Source: Tupaia tana
Taxonomy: Eukaryota > Chordata > Mammalia > Scandentia > Tupaiidae
DNA length: 64,000 nt
Direction: 5' to 3'
Assembly (NCBI GenBank): GCA_026018925.1
Contig: JAKSZU010000004.1
Location: forward strand, 8,900,017-8,964,016
Shown in pieces: positions 1 to 10,640 of the stretch; the stretch's first letter is position 1, and each line of letters begins with the position of its first letter. A program made the position numbers and the translations under genes. The notes below the pieces were generated by a model. It worked only from the letters and a program-made list of their open reading frames with translations, was not told the DNA's origin and did no database searches.

Positions 1-117
1 GGCATGGCCATTGCCCCCAGGGGTGATTTCTTGCTTTCTGTCTCTCTGTCTCTCTGTCTCTCTCTATCTTTCTGGCGAGTGCACATGCCCTGTAGCAAAT
101 ATCTCTCCAAAAATTTT
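1..117 (+). mobile_element. Type I tRNA-derived SINE, 3' part cut by window edge
   Basis: The sequence matches the 3' half of the type I SINE: a GGGGTGATTTCT block, a TCTGTCTCTCT pyrimidine tract, GCGAGTGCAC, a CCTGTAGCAAA motif and the CTCTCCAAAAA tail. The tRNA-like head lies outside the window. Confidence 0.75.
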
Positions 118-302
118 TTTGTTTAATTTTATTTATTATTCTTATTTTTAAAAATTTGCTATAGGTCACATGTGCTCACCAGAGAGAGACAGAGAGATAA
201 AGAGAGGAAAAGTGAGAAAACAAGCCACCAGGTCCAGGGCTCAAACCATGGTGGGCCATGTAGGAGTCCAGTAGCCCAACATCACACCATTCACTGTCCC
301 CA
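118..302 (-). mobile_element. Type II tRNA-derived SINE
   Basis: Read on the minus strand it has a tRNA-like head with a degraded B box, a CTCTCTGTCTCTCT tract and an A/T-rich tail built from AAATAAAAT units. It is diverged, so probably an older copy. Confidence 0.7.
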
Positions 303-316
303 CCCTAAATGTTTAT

Positions 317-573
317 TAATTTTTTTCTGAGAGATTTTTGCTGTAAGGCATGTGAGCTAGCTGGAGAGAGAGAGCTAGAAAAGGAAAAATCACCCCCCTT
401 CCAGGGGGATGGCCACACTACAATTGCTTTTCCTCTATTCTCCTCTTGGTACTTTGGACATGCACACACCACATACATCCAGGGTGAATTTGAAGCTGCC
501 CGGTCCAGGACTTGAACTGTGGTTAACTATCTGAGAATCCAGTGATGTGACCATTATGCCATCTGCTGGTCTC
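317..573 (-). mobile_element. Type I tRNA-derived SINE
   Basis: This is a full-length but diverged type I unit on the minus strand, from the GAGAGATTTTTGCTGTAAGGC tail region to an ACCAGCAGATGG-type head at its right end. Confidence 0.75.
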
Positions 574-756
574 TTCCTTAATGTTTCTTAACCTCTGGCT
601 TGGAACTTTCTCTCTATGATGCTTCTGCATGTATTTTCCAGCTCTGTCTTCCTGTACTGATCCTGTTAGCACCATTTCTGAGCTTCTAATTTTACTTGTT
701 TTTATTTCTAGACATTATATTTAGTTTATATTCTTATCTGCTTGATAATTCTTTTT

Positions 757-1297
757 TTTGAGAATTATTTTATTTTATTTATTTATTATTATTTTTTAAA
801 TTTGACCAAAGAGAGAAAGAGAAAGTGTGAAAGCAAGCCGCAAGGTCTAGGACTCTAACCATGGTCAGCCATGTGGGAATCTAGCATCTTAACCACCATG
901 CCACCTGCTGGTCCCTGCTTCATCATTCTTTTCTTTTTTTTAAGATTTATTTTATTTTATTTATTTTTAAAATTTTGCTAAAGGGCACATGTGCTCACCA
1001 GAGAGAGAGAAAGTGGGAAAGCAAGCCACCAGGTCCAGGACTTCAACCACGATTGGCCATGTGGGAGTCCAACACCTTAACCACCACACCACCTGCTGGC
1101 CCCTGATTCTTTTTTTTTCTTTTTAAGAATTGTTTTATTTAACTTTATTCATTTATTTATTTGTTTATTTTAATTTGACTGAAAAGGACAAAGCGAGAGA
1201 GAGAGAAAGTGAGCAAGTTGCCAGGTCCATGACTCGAACCGTGGTCAGCCATGTGGGAGTCCAGGGTCCTTAACCACTGCACCACCTGCTGGCCCCA
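757..1297 (-). mobile_element. Three consecutive type II SINEs (757-918, 940-1104, 1110-1297)
   Basis: Three type II copies lie head to tail on the minus strand with only a few bases between them. Each has an AAATAAAT-rich tail on the left, an AGAGAGAGA tract, a box-B-like motif and a CCACCTGCTGG head on the right. The first keeps an intact CCAGCAGGTGGCA core (899-911, minus strand), which resembles a CTCF core motif. Confidence 0.75.
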
Positions 1298-1749
1298 ACC
1301 CCTCATTCTTTAAAAGTTTTTTTTCCTTTGCTCATATTTCAGGTTTCTCTTTTATTTGACCTGAAATACACAGAATTGGGTCATAATCCTTGGCTTGTAG
1401 GCCAGAGTGATCACTGGATATGGACTTCGTATTTCATGTATGAGTGTGTTGTATATATGTACATACTCATAAAAGCCTGTAATGAATACTTATAATCCCA
1501 TTACCCAATCAAAGAGCTAGAAGAGCTGCCTACCTGTTCTTTCCCTATCTTACAACTCTGCCTCCTTCTTTCCAAATTTGTTATCATTTTTTGTGTTTAT
1601 AGTTTTATTAAGTATATGTGACCTAAATATATTGCTCAGTTTTAGTGATTTTTATATCTTTTTGAAAAGGATATTATAGTTTATATTATTTTCTGGGACT
1701 TTTTAAAAAACTCAATGTGTATTAACTAAAATTTATTCTGTTTTAAACA

Positions 1750-1986
1750 AATTTGACTAGAGGGCATGCATGCTCACAGGAGAGACAGAGAGGGAGAAAA
1801 GAAGAAAGTGTCCCCCAGTGTGTTGTGGTCATGCTGCCATCTCTCCTCCATTTCTCCACCCTGTCCACATTTCGGGCACACATGCACATGTGCCAGGGTG
1901 TTTTTCAAGTGCCAGGGCCAAGGTTCAAACTATGCAGTTGGCCACGTGAGATCCAGCTTCCTTAACTACCAGGCCACAGGGCTGGC
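1750..1986 (-). mobile_element. Type III (older) tRNA-derived SINE
   Basis: Read on the minus strand, the head begins CCAGCCCTGTGGCCTGGTAG and the body ends in a GTCTCTCCTGTGAGCATGC block. It has the same architecture as type I but is more diverged and lacks the GCTATAGGGC module. Confidence 0.65.
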
Positions 1987-2729
1987 TATATTTTTGCTCT
2001 GCGTATTCCATCATGTAACTATTCTGCGATTTAAACAATTCATTCTTCTGTTAATGGACATTTTGATTGTTTCTAGTTTTTTTTTTTTTTTTTTTTTCAA
2101 TTTCCTACTTTCTTGCTATGAATATTGCGTCTGTGTCTTGTGAGTGTGAGCCGGGGTTCCCATTCGGTATGTAATGGGGGAGCAGTGCCGGTCGCAGTAG
2201 TGGATCGCATCAGCCAGAGCACACCGGCAGAGTTACTGCCAGCATCCCGTTCAGCATCTGTTCTGACTGGTCAGACCATAGTATTGGTTGTTAATACTTG
2301 GAGTATTATCCCTGAGAGCCTCAGAATGGCACATTTACAAGCTAAATGATGTTAAAATGCTTGTTCTAATTTACAACTCCCCAGAAATGTGTAAGAGACT
2401 TGTTGATTCGCATCCTGCCCGATGCTCAGAAATGTCAGATTTCTTAATTGTTGCCCATCTACGGGATGTAGGCTGGGATCTTATTCCGGTCTTCATTTGC
2501 ATTTCCCTAGTCACTAATACGTTTGAGCACGTCTTCCGTATATGGTGGCCATGTGTGTTCCCTCTGAGAACTCCTGCTCACGTATCTGGGTCATGTATCT
2601 TTCTCATGGATTTCCTATTTTGATTATCTTTTCTTTTTATTTGAAGGAGTTCATACAACAAAATAAATCCTTAATACCAAATCTCGTCAGTTCCACATGT
2701 TCAAGTATCTCCTCCCCATTTATAGCTTG
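1987..2729 (-). mobile_element. Antisense L1-like fragment (3' region)
   Basis: Phrases such as AATTCATTCTTCTGTTAATGG, TTGCTATGAATA and TTCATTTGCATTTCCCTAGT follow the order seen in the antisense 3' part of old mammalian L1 elements. No reading frame survives. Assignment is from remembered consensus, so the subfamily is not given. Confidence 0.6.
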
Positions 2730-2988
2730 TCTTTTTTTTGAGAGAATTTTGCTTTAGGGCATGTGTGCTTACTGGAGAGACAGAGAGACAGAGAGACAGA
2801 AAGTGAGAAATCACTCCTCGGGGGGATGGCCATACCACAATCCCTTCTCCACCATTCTCCTCTCAGGATTTTGGACATGCTTGCACACATGCCCAGTGTG
2901 AGTTTTAAGCTACTGGGTCTGGAACTTGAACCACGGTCAGCTACATGGGAGTCCAGCAACGTAACCATTACACCATCAGCTGGTCTTG
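2730..2988 (-). mobile_element. Type I tRNA-derived SINE
   Basis: Minus-strand type I copy with the GAGAGAATTTTGCTTTAGGGC tail module and an ACCAGCTGATGGTGTAATGG head. It is moderately diverged. Confidence 0.75.
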
Positions 2989-3017
2989 TCTTTCCAGTTT
3001 TTAAAAGATGACTTATG

Positions 3018-3236
3018 GGCTGGGACCAGCAGATGGCATAATGGCTATGTCACTGGACTCCCACGTAGTCGACCGTGGTTCGAGTCCTAGACCCGGTGTC
3101 TTAAACTCATGCTAAGTCCCAGATCGAGACTTGCTTTCTCACTTTGCCTCTCTCTCTGTCTCTGTATGGTGAGTGCACATGCTCTGTAGCAAATTAAAAT
3201 AATAAGTAAAAATAAATAATTCTTTAAAAAATTATT
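3018..3236 (+). mobile_element. Mosaic SINE: type I head, type II-like tail
   Basis: The head (GGGACCAGCAGATGGCATAATGG, then CACGTAGTCGACCGTGG and a clean GGTTCGAGTCC B box) is type I. The middle is shortened, and the tail ends in AAATTAAAATAATAAGTAAA and AATAATTCTTTAAAAAA, as in type II. This suggests the families exchange heads and tails or share an intermediate master copy. Confidence 0.65.
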
Positions 3237-3375
3237 AATCATCATAGAAGTATACATAAATATATTTTTAACCTTTGATTAGGAAGACTTTCTTAGACAA
3301 GACATACATAAAAAAGTGCTATCCGGGAAAGAAAAGTTTGATAGTTTGACTATATAAGAGTTAAGAACTCTTTTC

Positions 3376-3433
3376 ACATGATCGGTTATGCGGAAGTCCA
3401 GCACCTCAATCACCACACCATCTGCTGGCCCCT
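3376..3433 (-). mobile_element. Isolated SINE head fragment
   Basis: About 58 bases match only the tRNA-like head of a type II SINE on the minus strand. A lone head is unusual for elements primed from their 3' end, so a deletion or a partial dimer is likely. It directly abuts the first of two type I insertions. Confidence 0.55.
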
Positions 3434-3448
3434 GTGATGGTTAATCTT

Positions 3449-3712
3449 TTCTTTTTTCCCATGGGAGGTTTTTGCTATAGGGCACATGTGCTCGCCAGAC
3501 AGACAGAGAGAGACAGAGAGACAGAAAGCGAGAAATCACCCCCCAGGGGGGATGGCTACACCACAATCCCTTCTCCTCCATTCTCCTCTTGGGATCTTGG
3601 GCACGCACACACACGCACCCGGCATGAGTTTAAGCCACCGGGTCCGGGACTCGAACCGCGGTTGGCTACATGGGAGTTCAGCGACATAGCCATTACACTA
3701 ACTGCTGGTCCC
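3449..3712 (-). mobile_element. Type I SINE, first of two at one site
   Basis: Minus-strand type I copy flanked by GTGATGGTTAATCTT at 3434-3448 and 3713-3727. These look like target-site duplications of L1-type insertion. The copy is close to the type I consensus, so fairly young. Confidence 0.85.
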
Positions 3713-3727
3713 GTGATGGTTAATCTT

Positions 3728-3993
3728 TTTTTTTTTTTTTTTGAGAGGTTTTTCGCTATAGGGCACGTGCACTCGCCAGACAGACAGAGAGACAGAGAGA
3801 CAGAAAGCGAGAAATCACCCCCCAGGGGGGATGGTCACGCCGCAATCCCTTCTCCTCCATTCTCCTCTTGGGATCTTGGGCACGCACGCACACGCGCCCG
3901 GCGTGAGTTGTAAGCCACCAGGTCCGAGACGCGAACCGCGGTCGACTACATGAGAATCCAGCGACATAGCCATTACGCTAACTGCTGGTTCCC
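3728..3993 (-). mobile_element. Type I SINE, second of two at one site
   Basis: Minus-strand type I copy flanked by the same 15-mer at 3713-3727 and 3994-4008. It shares the middle copy of the duplication with its neighbour, so two insertions hit the same 15 bp. Confidence 0.85.
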
Positions 3994-4495
3994 GTGATGG
4001 TTAATCTTGATCTTACATGTCAACTTGACTGGGACACAGAGTGCCCAGCTCCTTGGTCAAACATGACTCCTGGTGCGTCTGTGAGAGTGTTACTGGATAA
4101 GCTTCACATGTGAATCTTAGAGTAAGCAGATGGTCCCGCTGGTGTGGACGTGCCTCATACGGTCCACTGAAGGCCTGAGCAGAATCAAAAGACAAGTAAG
4201 AAAGAACTCTTCCTCTCTGCTGCCTGCTCTGGAGCCAAGACAGCTTGTCTTGTCAGCTAGCCTTGTCTCTGGACCAGGACTGAAACTGAGCTCTCAGCTC
4301 TTCTGGGTCCCCGCCATGCCGGCTGCAGATCCGGGACGTCCCACTCCATGGTACCAGGAGCCAGTCCCTTATGGTAAAGCCATCTACCTACCTCCTGACC
4401 TCCCGATTTACTCGCACACACGTGCATGCACATGTGCACACTGACACGCTCATCCTGCTGGCTCAGTTTCTCTGGGGCTCAGACTAATTTCTATT
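3994..4495 (+). mobile_element. Old MaLR/ERVL-type LTR-like repeat
   Basis: It begins TGATGGTTAATCTTGATCTT, continues with CATGTCAACTTGACTGGG and ends near TTTCTCTGGGGCTCAGACTAAT. This is the order seen in a common ancient mammalian LTR-like repeat, and the inverse of the element at 8170-8960. No retroviral coding sequence is present. Confidence 0.5.
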
Positions 4496-4510
4496 AAGAA
4501 TTTGGCTTTT

Positions 4511-4785
4511 GGGAACCAGCAGTTAGTGTAATGGCTATGTCGCTGGATTCCCACGTAGTCGACCGCGGTTCGCGTCTCGGACCTGGTGGCTTACAACTCA
4601 CGCCGGGCGCGTGTGCGTGCGTGCCCAAGATCCCGAGAGGAGAATGGAGGAGAAGGGATTGCAGCGTGACCATCCCCGCTGGGGGGTGATTTCTCGCTTT
4701 CTATCTCTATGTCTCTCTCTGTCTGTCTGGCGAGTGCACGCGCCCTATAGCGAAAAAACCTCTCCAAAAAAAAAAAAAAAAAAAA
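4511..4785 (+). mobile_element. Young type I SINE with 15-bp TSD
   Basis: Plus-strand copy with intact head, a B-box-like GGTTCGCGTCT, the ATCCCGAGAGGAGAATGGAGG body and a CTCTCCAAAA poly-A tail. Perfect 15-bp duplications AAGAATTTGGCTTTT lie at 4496-4510 and 4786-4800. Confidence 0.9.
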
Positions 4786-5420
4786 AAGAATTTGGCTTTT
4801 GGCATTTAAGTCACTAACCTAGTCCAACTGGAGTTGAATTGTGTATTGTGTCAAGTAGGAACCTAATTAATTATTTTTCCAAATGGATAATCATTTTTCC
4901 TCCCTTTTTCGCTTATCTGCCTTGCCACCTCCATTACACAAGCTCCCTGTGTAAATCTGGTTCTGAGTTCTCTAGTCTATTGTGCTGATCACTTTGTCTC
5001 TCTGAGCCAGCACCGTACCTTCTGGACGAGTCCTGCTATCTGATAGTGCAGATCACGCCTCTTTATTCCTCTTCAGAAGTGTTTAGGGTCCTTAATGAGA
5101 TCTCTTAGTACCCAGTTTGGAGCTTTTAATACCATTTGAATTAAAGGCACCCTAGATCCTTGGAAGAATGGCTATTTTCAGGTCTGGTATAGAAAATGTA
5201 CAAAATAAGTCGAAATATTTTCTTATGTTAGAAAGTAAAAGAATTACCAACTATTTCTGTGTGTGAGAAGGACCTAGCAGCCCACTTGAAAAGGTTTCCT
5301 TTGGCCAAAGATAGGGAAAAGAGAACATAAGTAGAATAATAGCTTCAATGGATTCATAAACATCAAACATGTTTAAATCTATGGGTTTGTAATTACATTA
5401 AAAAAAGAGAGAGAATTATT

Positions 5421-6035
5421 TGGGACCAAAAGGTGGAATAATGATTATGTTGCTGGACTCCAATGCTGTCAACTGCTGTTTGAGTTCCAGAAACTGGTGA
5501 CTTAAAACTCATGCCAGGCAGGTGGCGTAGTGGTTAAGGGCGCTGGACTCTCACATGGCTTACTGTGGTTCGAGTCTTGGACCTGGTGGCTTGCTTTCTC
5601 TTTCTTTCTCCCTCTCTCTCTCTTTCTGTCCCTCTTTGGTCAAATGAAAATAAATAAATAAATAAAGTTAAATAAATAATTCTTTAAAAAAAAAACAAAA
5701 ACAAAATAAAAAAACGCATGCCAGGTGCATGGGCATGTGTGCCCAAGATCCCGAGGGGAGAATAGAGGAGAAAGGATTGTGGTGTGGACTTCTCATTTTC
5801 TGTCACCCTGGTAAGCGTATACACCCTATATCAAAAATCTCTCTGTGGAGCTGGCAGGTGGTGATGGTTAAGGACATCAACTCCCACATGTCCCACCACG
5901 GTTAAGAGTCCCAGACCTGGCAGTTGCTTTCTCACTTTCTCTCTCTCTTTCTTGCTCTGTCCCTCTCTGATCAAATTAAAATAAGTAAATAAATAAAGTT
6001 AAATAAAATAATTTTTAGAAAAGCTCTCTAAAAAA
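5421..6035 (+). mobile_element. Type I SINE split by two type II SINE insertions
   Basis: The type I head is at 5421-5511, its body at about 5717-5852 and its CTCTCT tail resumes after 6017. A type II SINE with (TAAA)n tail fills about 5512-5716, flanked by imperfect CATGCCAGG copies. A second type II SINE fills about 5853-6016, flanked by AAxCTCTCT copies. All three units are on the plus strand. Confidence 0.75.
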
Positions 6036-6044
6036 GAATTACTT

Positions 6045-6229
6045 ATTTTAATTTATTATTATTTAAATAATTATTTTATTTAAATCTATTATTGTTATTA
6101 TTTCATTTGACACAGGGAGAGGGAGAGAGAGAAGGAAAGTGAGAAAGCAAACCACCAGGTACAGACTTGAGCCTTGGTTGACTATGTGGGAGTCTAGTGC
6201 CTTAACTACCACACTGCCTGCTGGACCCC
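6045..6229 (-). mobile_element. Type II tRNA-derived SINE
   Basis: Minus-strand copy with an expanded A/T-rich tail and a CAGGCAGTGTGGTAGTTAAGG head. Confidence 0.7.
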
Positions 6230-6399
6230 AAAATGACATTTTAAAAACTCTTTGAAATATGTTAGGGAAATAAATTATTACTTTTTAATAATTGAGCTAA
6301 GAAAAACACATAATAAAGTATATTTTATATGTATAGATGGATGAAAATTTGCATTTATATACATTTATGTGCCTATCACTCCTAGAAGATACAGAACAG

Positions 6400-6568
6400 T
6401 ATTTCTTTTATTAATAGTTATTTTATTTCACTTTATTTATTTATTTTAATTTGATCAGAGAGGGACAGAGCGAGAGAGAGAACATGAGAAATCAAGCTGC
6501 TAGGTTTGGGACTCGAACCGTGGTTGGCCATGTGGGAATCCAGCACCCTTAGCCCCCCCACTGGCCCC
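6400..6568 (-). mobile_element. Type II tRNA-derived SINE
   Basis: Minus-strand copy with TTTATTTATTTTAATTTGATCAGAG on the left and an intact B box (GGTTCGAGTCC on the minus strand). The head is shortened at its right end. Confidence 0.7.
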
Positions 6569-6779
6569 CAAAGCAATGTTTCTCCACCTTCTCAGTCTGT
6601 ATATGAATTACCTTGCCAGTTTGTTAAAACATCGATTTTGGTTGAGTAGTCTACAGAGGAACTCCAGATTCTGCATGTCTAGTTAGTTCTCGGATATTCC
6701 TGCTGGTCTGTGACCTATACTTTGGTAGGGAAGGGCATAGAATTCTATGTTGTAGTATGTAATAGTTGTTTGTTCTTCT

Positions 6780-7335
6780 GATTGTTGCATGATTTTCCAT
6801 TGTATCAATATTCCACAATTCATTTACTTAGTTTTCGCAATGATGGACATTCTCGTTCTTTCCAGTTGTAGGCCATTATGAATGCAGTTGCTACGAATAT
6901 CCTTGTGTAGGGCTCTCAGTGGACACAGGCATTGCGTGGGGGCATACGTAGGGAGGAGGAGAACTGCGGGCCAAAGGGTCAGCATACACTCACATTTAGT
7001 AGAGTCAGCCAAACAGTGTTCCAAAGTGATTGTGTCACTACACTCCTTTTTGTTTTAGATTTTGTCATAGGGCGCGTGTGTTTGCTGGTGAGAGACGGAG
7101 AGGGGAAAAGTGAAAAATTACCCCTCAGCCATGCTGCGATCCCTTTTCCTCTGTTCTCCTCCTGGGGTTTTGTGCATGCATGCACACATGCCTGGGCACG
7201 CAAACTGCAGAGTCGGCCATGTGGGATCCAGCACCTTAACCTCCATGCCACCTGCTGGCCCACGTGTCACTACACTCTTACCAGCAACATTTTAGAGTTT
7301 TAATTGCTCCCAATTTAACCAACAATTGGTATTAT
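6780..7335 (-). mobile_element. Antisense L1-like fragment split by a SINE
   Basis: TTTTCCATTGTATCAATATT, ATTATGAATGCAGTTGCTACG and the pieces around 7020 and 7270 follow the antisense L1 3' region. The SINE at 7046-7263 divides it. Confidence 0.55.
7046..7263 (-). mobile_element. SINE with 14-bp TSD inside L1
   Basis: Minus-strand SINE flanked by GTGTCACTACACTC at 7032-7045 and 7264-7277. The head carries CCAGCAGGTGGCA (minus strand, 7246-7258), a good CTCF-core look-alike. Confidence 0.8.
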
Positions 7336-7384
7336 TCGTCTTTTTTTTTTTTTAATAATTATTTAATTTTTTGATTAAAAGATG

Positions 7385-7690
7385 GACAAACCTCTGGTAA
7401 TGTGAATCAAGAAAAAAGAGAGAAGGCACAACTAAATATTATGAAAGATAATAAGGTTACAGATGAAGCAAAGATATAAATAGTAAGAAAATTTTATCGA
7501 CAATTTTATGGTAATACATGTGAAGACTTAGACAAAATAGACATATATATTTTAAATACAGTTAAAATATCACTTATTAGAAATGACTCAGAAAGAAATA
7601 GAAAGACTGAATTAGTTCTTTAAATAGTCTTGTTAAGCGAATAGGAGCAATAGTGAAAAACTCGAAAATCTTTCTATAAAGAAAACATCA
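7385..7690 (+). mobile_element. Sense L1 ORF2 fragment
   Basis: ACAAACCTCTGGTAATGTGAA, AATCAAGAAAAAAGAGAGAAG and AAGAAAACATCAGG follow the sense strand of L1 ORF2 just upstream of the reverse-transcriptase core. The frame is broken by stops, so this is a dead fragment. Confidence 0.6.
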
Positions 7691-7940
7691 GGACTGGCTC
7701 CATAGCCTACTGGTTAAGTAAGGTGGATCCCACATAGTCAGCAATGGTTTGAATCCTGGCCCCTGTAGCTTGAAAAACATCCTGGGCACAAGTGCTTTCT
7801 GGTGTACCCTGAATCACGACAGAATGGAGAAATGGAGGAGAGGGGATTGTGGAATGAGCAAACCCCCTGTGTGATTTCTCTCTCTCTCTCTGTTTCCCTG
7901 TCTCTGACAAGAGCACATGACCTCTGGCAATAAACAAGAA
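7691..7940 (+). mobile_element. Type III tRNA-derived SINE
   Basis: Plus-strand copy with head GGACTGGCTCCATAGCCTAC, a B-box-like GGTTTGAATCC and a TCTCTCTCTCTGTTTCCC tract. It is diverged. Confidence 0.65.
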
Positions 7941-8169
7941 AAGATGCCAGAAACATTAAAGTTATAGAAAATGACAAAAAATACCTGCTGTATACTCACT
8001 TTTGTCCAAAGGACCCAGACAGCACAATAAAGATGAAAAAAATAAGCCAAAGACAACAAAATTATTTTATTTCTCTAAATATACTAAACATAGTGATTTG
8101 ATATCCTGTGACCTATAATTCTAACAGCTGAATTATTTCCAGGTATGTTTCTGCTACATGTTGTTCTTG

Positions 8170-8960
8170 TTGACTGTATTAGTTAAAGTTCTCCAGAGAA
8201 GTGAGTAGTATAGGGACCAGCAGTTAGCGTAATGGCTATGTCGCTGGACTCCCACGTAGTCGACCGTGGTTCACGTCCCAGACCTGGTGGCTTAGAACTC
8301 ACGCCAGGCGTGTGTGCGTGCGTGCCCAAGATCCCGAGAGGAGAATGGAGGAGAAGGGATTGCGGCGTGACCATCCCCCCAGGGGGGTGATTTCTCGCTT
8401 TCTGTCTCTATGTCTCTCTCTGTCTGTCTGGCGAGTGCACGCGCCCTATAGCGAAAACCTCTCCAAAAAAAAAAAAAAAGAAAAAAAAGAAGTGAGTAGT
8501 ATATATGAAGTATACAGGAGGGCATTTATCATGGGAATTGTGTCACACAATTATGGAGGCTGAAGCTGGAAAATCAGGGAAGCCAGTGTTGTGATCCAGC
8601 CACATCTGCAGGCCTGAGGTCACGGGGACAATGGTGTAACTGTCAGTCTGAGACCAGAAGCCTGAGCTACAGTGTCCAAAGGCACGAGAGGATGGACGTC
8701 CCAGCTCGAGAAGAAAGAGCAAATTTGCCATTGGTCCGTCCTTTGTTCTACCTGGGCCCTCAGTGGATTGGAAGATGCCTGCCCACAGTAGTCAGGGGCT
8801 CTTCGTGCTCAGTCTACTGATTCAAATACAAATCTCTTTTGAAAACCCCTCAGAGATACACTCGGATCTAATGTTTATCAGTTATCGGGGTACTCCTCCA
8901 CTCAGCCCGTTGACACGTAAAATTAACCATCACTCTGGTTCCTTGTCTTTGTGCCGTATT
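8170..8960 (-). mobile_element. Old LTR-like repeat split by a young SINE
   Basis: It begins TGTATTAGTTAAAGTTCTCC and ends near TTGACACGTAAAATTAACCA. It is the inverse orientation of the element at 3994-4495. No coding sequence is left. A type I SINE interrupts it close to its left end. Confidence 0.5.
8213..8491 (+). mobile_element. Young type I SINE with 12-bp TSD
   Basis: Near-consensus plus-strand copy. The duplication GTGAGTAGTATA is at 8201-8212 and 8492-8503. The poly-A tail is interrupted by one G. Confidence 0.9.
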
Positions 8961-9477
8961 TCCTTGTGTATTTGGTGATATTTGTGAGTTGTTTATTTTC
9001 TTTGGAGCTTCATCTGTGACAATGATATGAGACCTGAGATGAAGGAGAACTCCTGTAATAAAGATTTATATTTGCTTCTGCCAGGAACTTGGGACACTAC
9101 CAGTTGGGCATCATTTTATTCTACATTCTTGGTTTGAGTTTTTCCAGATCACCTAGGCAAAGTGAATTTGACAGCATATGGTGTGAAGTCTAACTCGTAG
9201 TTATGGCTACTCAGGAGGTAATCCTTCCTGCCTACACTCATTGCTATTGCCAGGGTCGAAGACAGGCAATTTTCTTGCATTTTCCAAGGTGTGGGGATGG
9301 AGTGAGTTGTTCTGTCGTGGTGCTCCCGTATATTGAGAACACAGCTCTTTGGGACTCTGAGTTTATGCAGGAGAGCGTTTATTCCACCTTGGACAGACTG
9401 AGTTTTATCTTCCTTCTCTCATGCCCTGAGAGATCATGAAAGCTGAAGTTAAATTTCATCTGTCAGCAAATACTCCT

Positions 9478-9960
9478 GTATTAGTTATTTATTGCTATAA
9501 TATTGTGGCATAATGCACCATCCCAAAACTCAGTGGCTTAAGTTGATAAGCATTTATTATTGCTTATGAGTCCTTAACCTGGCTTGATGATTGTTCTCAC
9601 TCCGCTGGGCACGCTTCCGTGTCTGCAGCCAGCTGTGGTCAGGTATGTACCTGGGCTGCCTTAGCTGGGCTTTCACTTTGGGGGTCTATTGGCTCTAGGC
9701 TGGTCTGCAGCGGTGTTGGCTGGGATGTTTGGGTGGGCATGGCTCTCTCCCGCCTTGTCACTCATCCTCCAGCTGGCTTCCTCAGGCTTGTTCTCATAGT
9801 GGAGGCAGGACACCAGGAGGAAGAGTGGGAGTATGCAAATCCCTTAAGGCCTAGGCTTGGAACTGGCCATCCGTATTTCTGCATTCTACCAGCCAAAGCA
9901 AGTCACAAGTCCATCCAGATTCAAGGGGTGGAGAATGGAGCACTCGATGCAGGAAGTTGC
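9478..9960. mobile_element. MaLR LTR-like remnant
   Basis: It starts CTGTATTAGTTATTTATTGC with AACTCAGTGGCTTAAG, and later has AAGGCCTAGGCTTGGAACTGG and AGCAAGTCACAAGTCCA. This order is typical of old MLT1-like LTRs. The assignment is from memory of the consensus. Confidence 0.45.
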
Positions 9961-9974
9961 AAAGACACGTGTTG

Positions 9975-10320
9975 TCTTACTTCCCTTTCTGCTGCTAACA
10001 GAATGCCATGGACTGGGTAATTTATGAAGAAAGAAGTTTGTCTGGCTCATGGTTCCGAGGCCGAGAAGTGTCCGGTGAGGGTCTCATTGCTGTGCAGAGA
10101 CAGGATGGAAGGCATCACAGAGCTGGACAGGCGAGAGAAGGGCGGGAGTGCATGAGACAGAAAAAGTGGGCCACATGAATCCACTTCCGTGATGGCATTA
10201 ATCTGCCCTCGCGACCAAATCACTTCTTTACGGTCTCACCTCGTGACACTGCTACAGTGGCAACTGCATTTCAGCTTGAGTTTTGGAGGGGACATTAAAG
10301 TCACAGTTCATGGCAAAGGG
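9975..10320 (-). mobile_element. MaLR (MST/THE1-like) LTR remnant
   Basis: CTGCTGCTAACAGAATGCCATGG, GGGTAATTTATGAAG and GAGTTTTGGAGGGGACATT reproduce the antisense layout of MST/THE1-class LTRs. No internal retroviral genes are present. Confidence 0.55.
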
Positions 10321-10432
10321 TGCCGATTCGGGGAGAGGAGAACCATGTACCACAGCCCCCAAGGCTAAGGTTGGCTACAGGGCTCTGCTTGCTCCTCCGG
10401 TTCTGCCTTTACTTAGATTTTGGCTGGAGGGA

Positions 10433-10499
10433 TTTTTAAAAAAAGAATTATTAATTAATTCATTTAATTCCAATTATTATTATTATTTTTTAATTTGAC

Positions 10500-10547
<48 letters not shown>

Positions 10548-10640
10548 GAAAGTGAGAAAGCAAACCAGCAGGTCCAGGACTCCAACCACGGTCGCCCATG
10601 TGGGAATCCAGAGTCCTCAACCACCACGCCACCTGCCGGC
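10433..10640 (-). mobile_element. Type II SINE with expanded (GA)n
   Basis: Minus-strand copy in which the internal purine tract has grown into about 20 AG units (10501-10543). The head contains GGCAGGTGGCGTGGTGG on the minus strand. Confidence 0.8.

Noticed and set aside
2735..3000. Gene for a small secreted or membrane peptide
   Set aside because: The frames lie wholly in a type I SINE and have no independent support.
3434..3913. 159-codon frame and similar 60-130-codon frames with RQTERDRETESEKSP-like text
   Set aside because: These are translations of the type I SINE, repeated at many sites and on both strands.
4541..4582. tRNA-gene-like A and B boxes
   Set aside because: The GGTTCGAGTCC-type boxes belong to SINE heads. 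The sequences cannot fold into a complete cloverleaf with a proper acceptor stem, and they are followed by SINE bodies.
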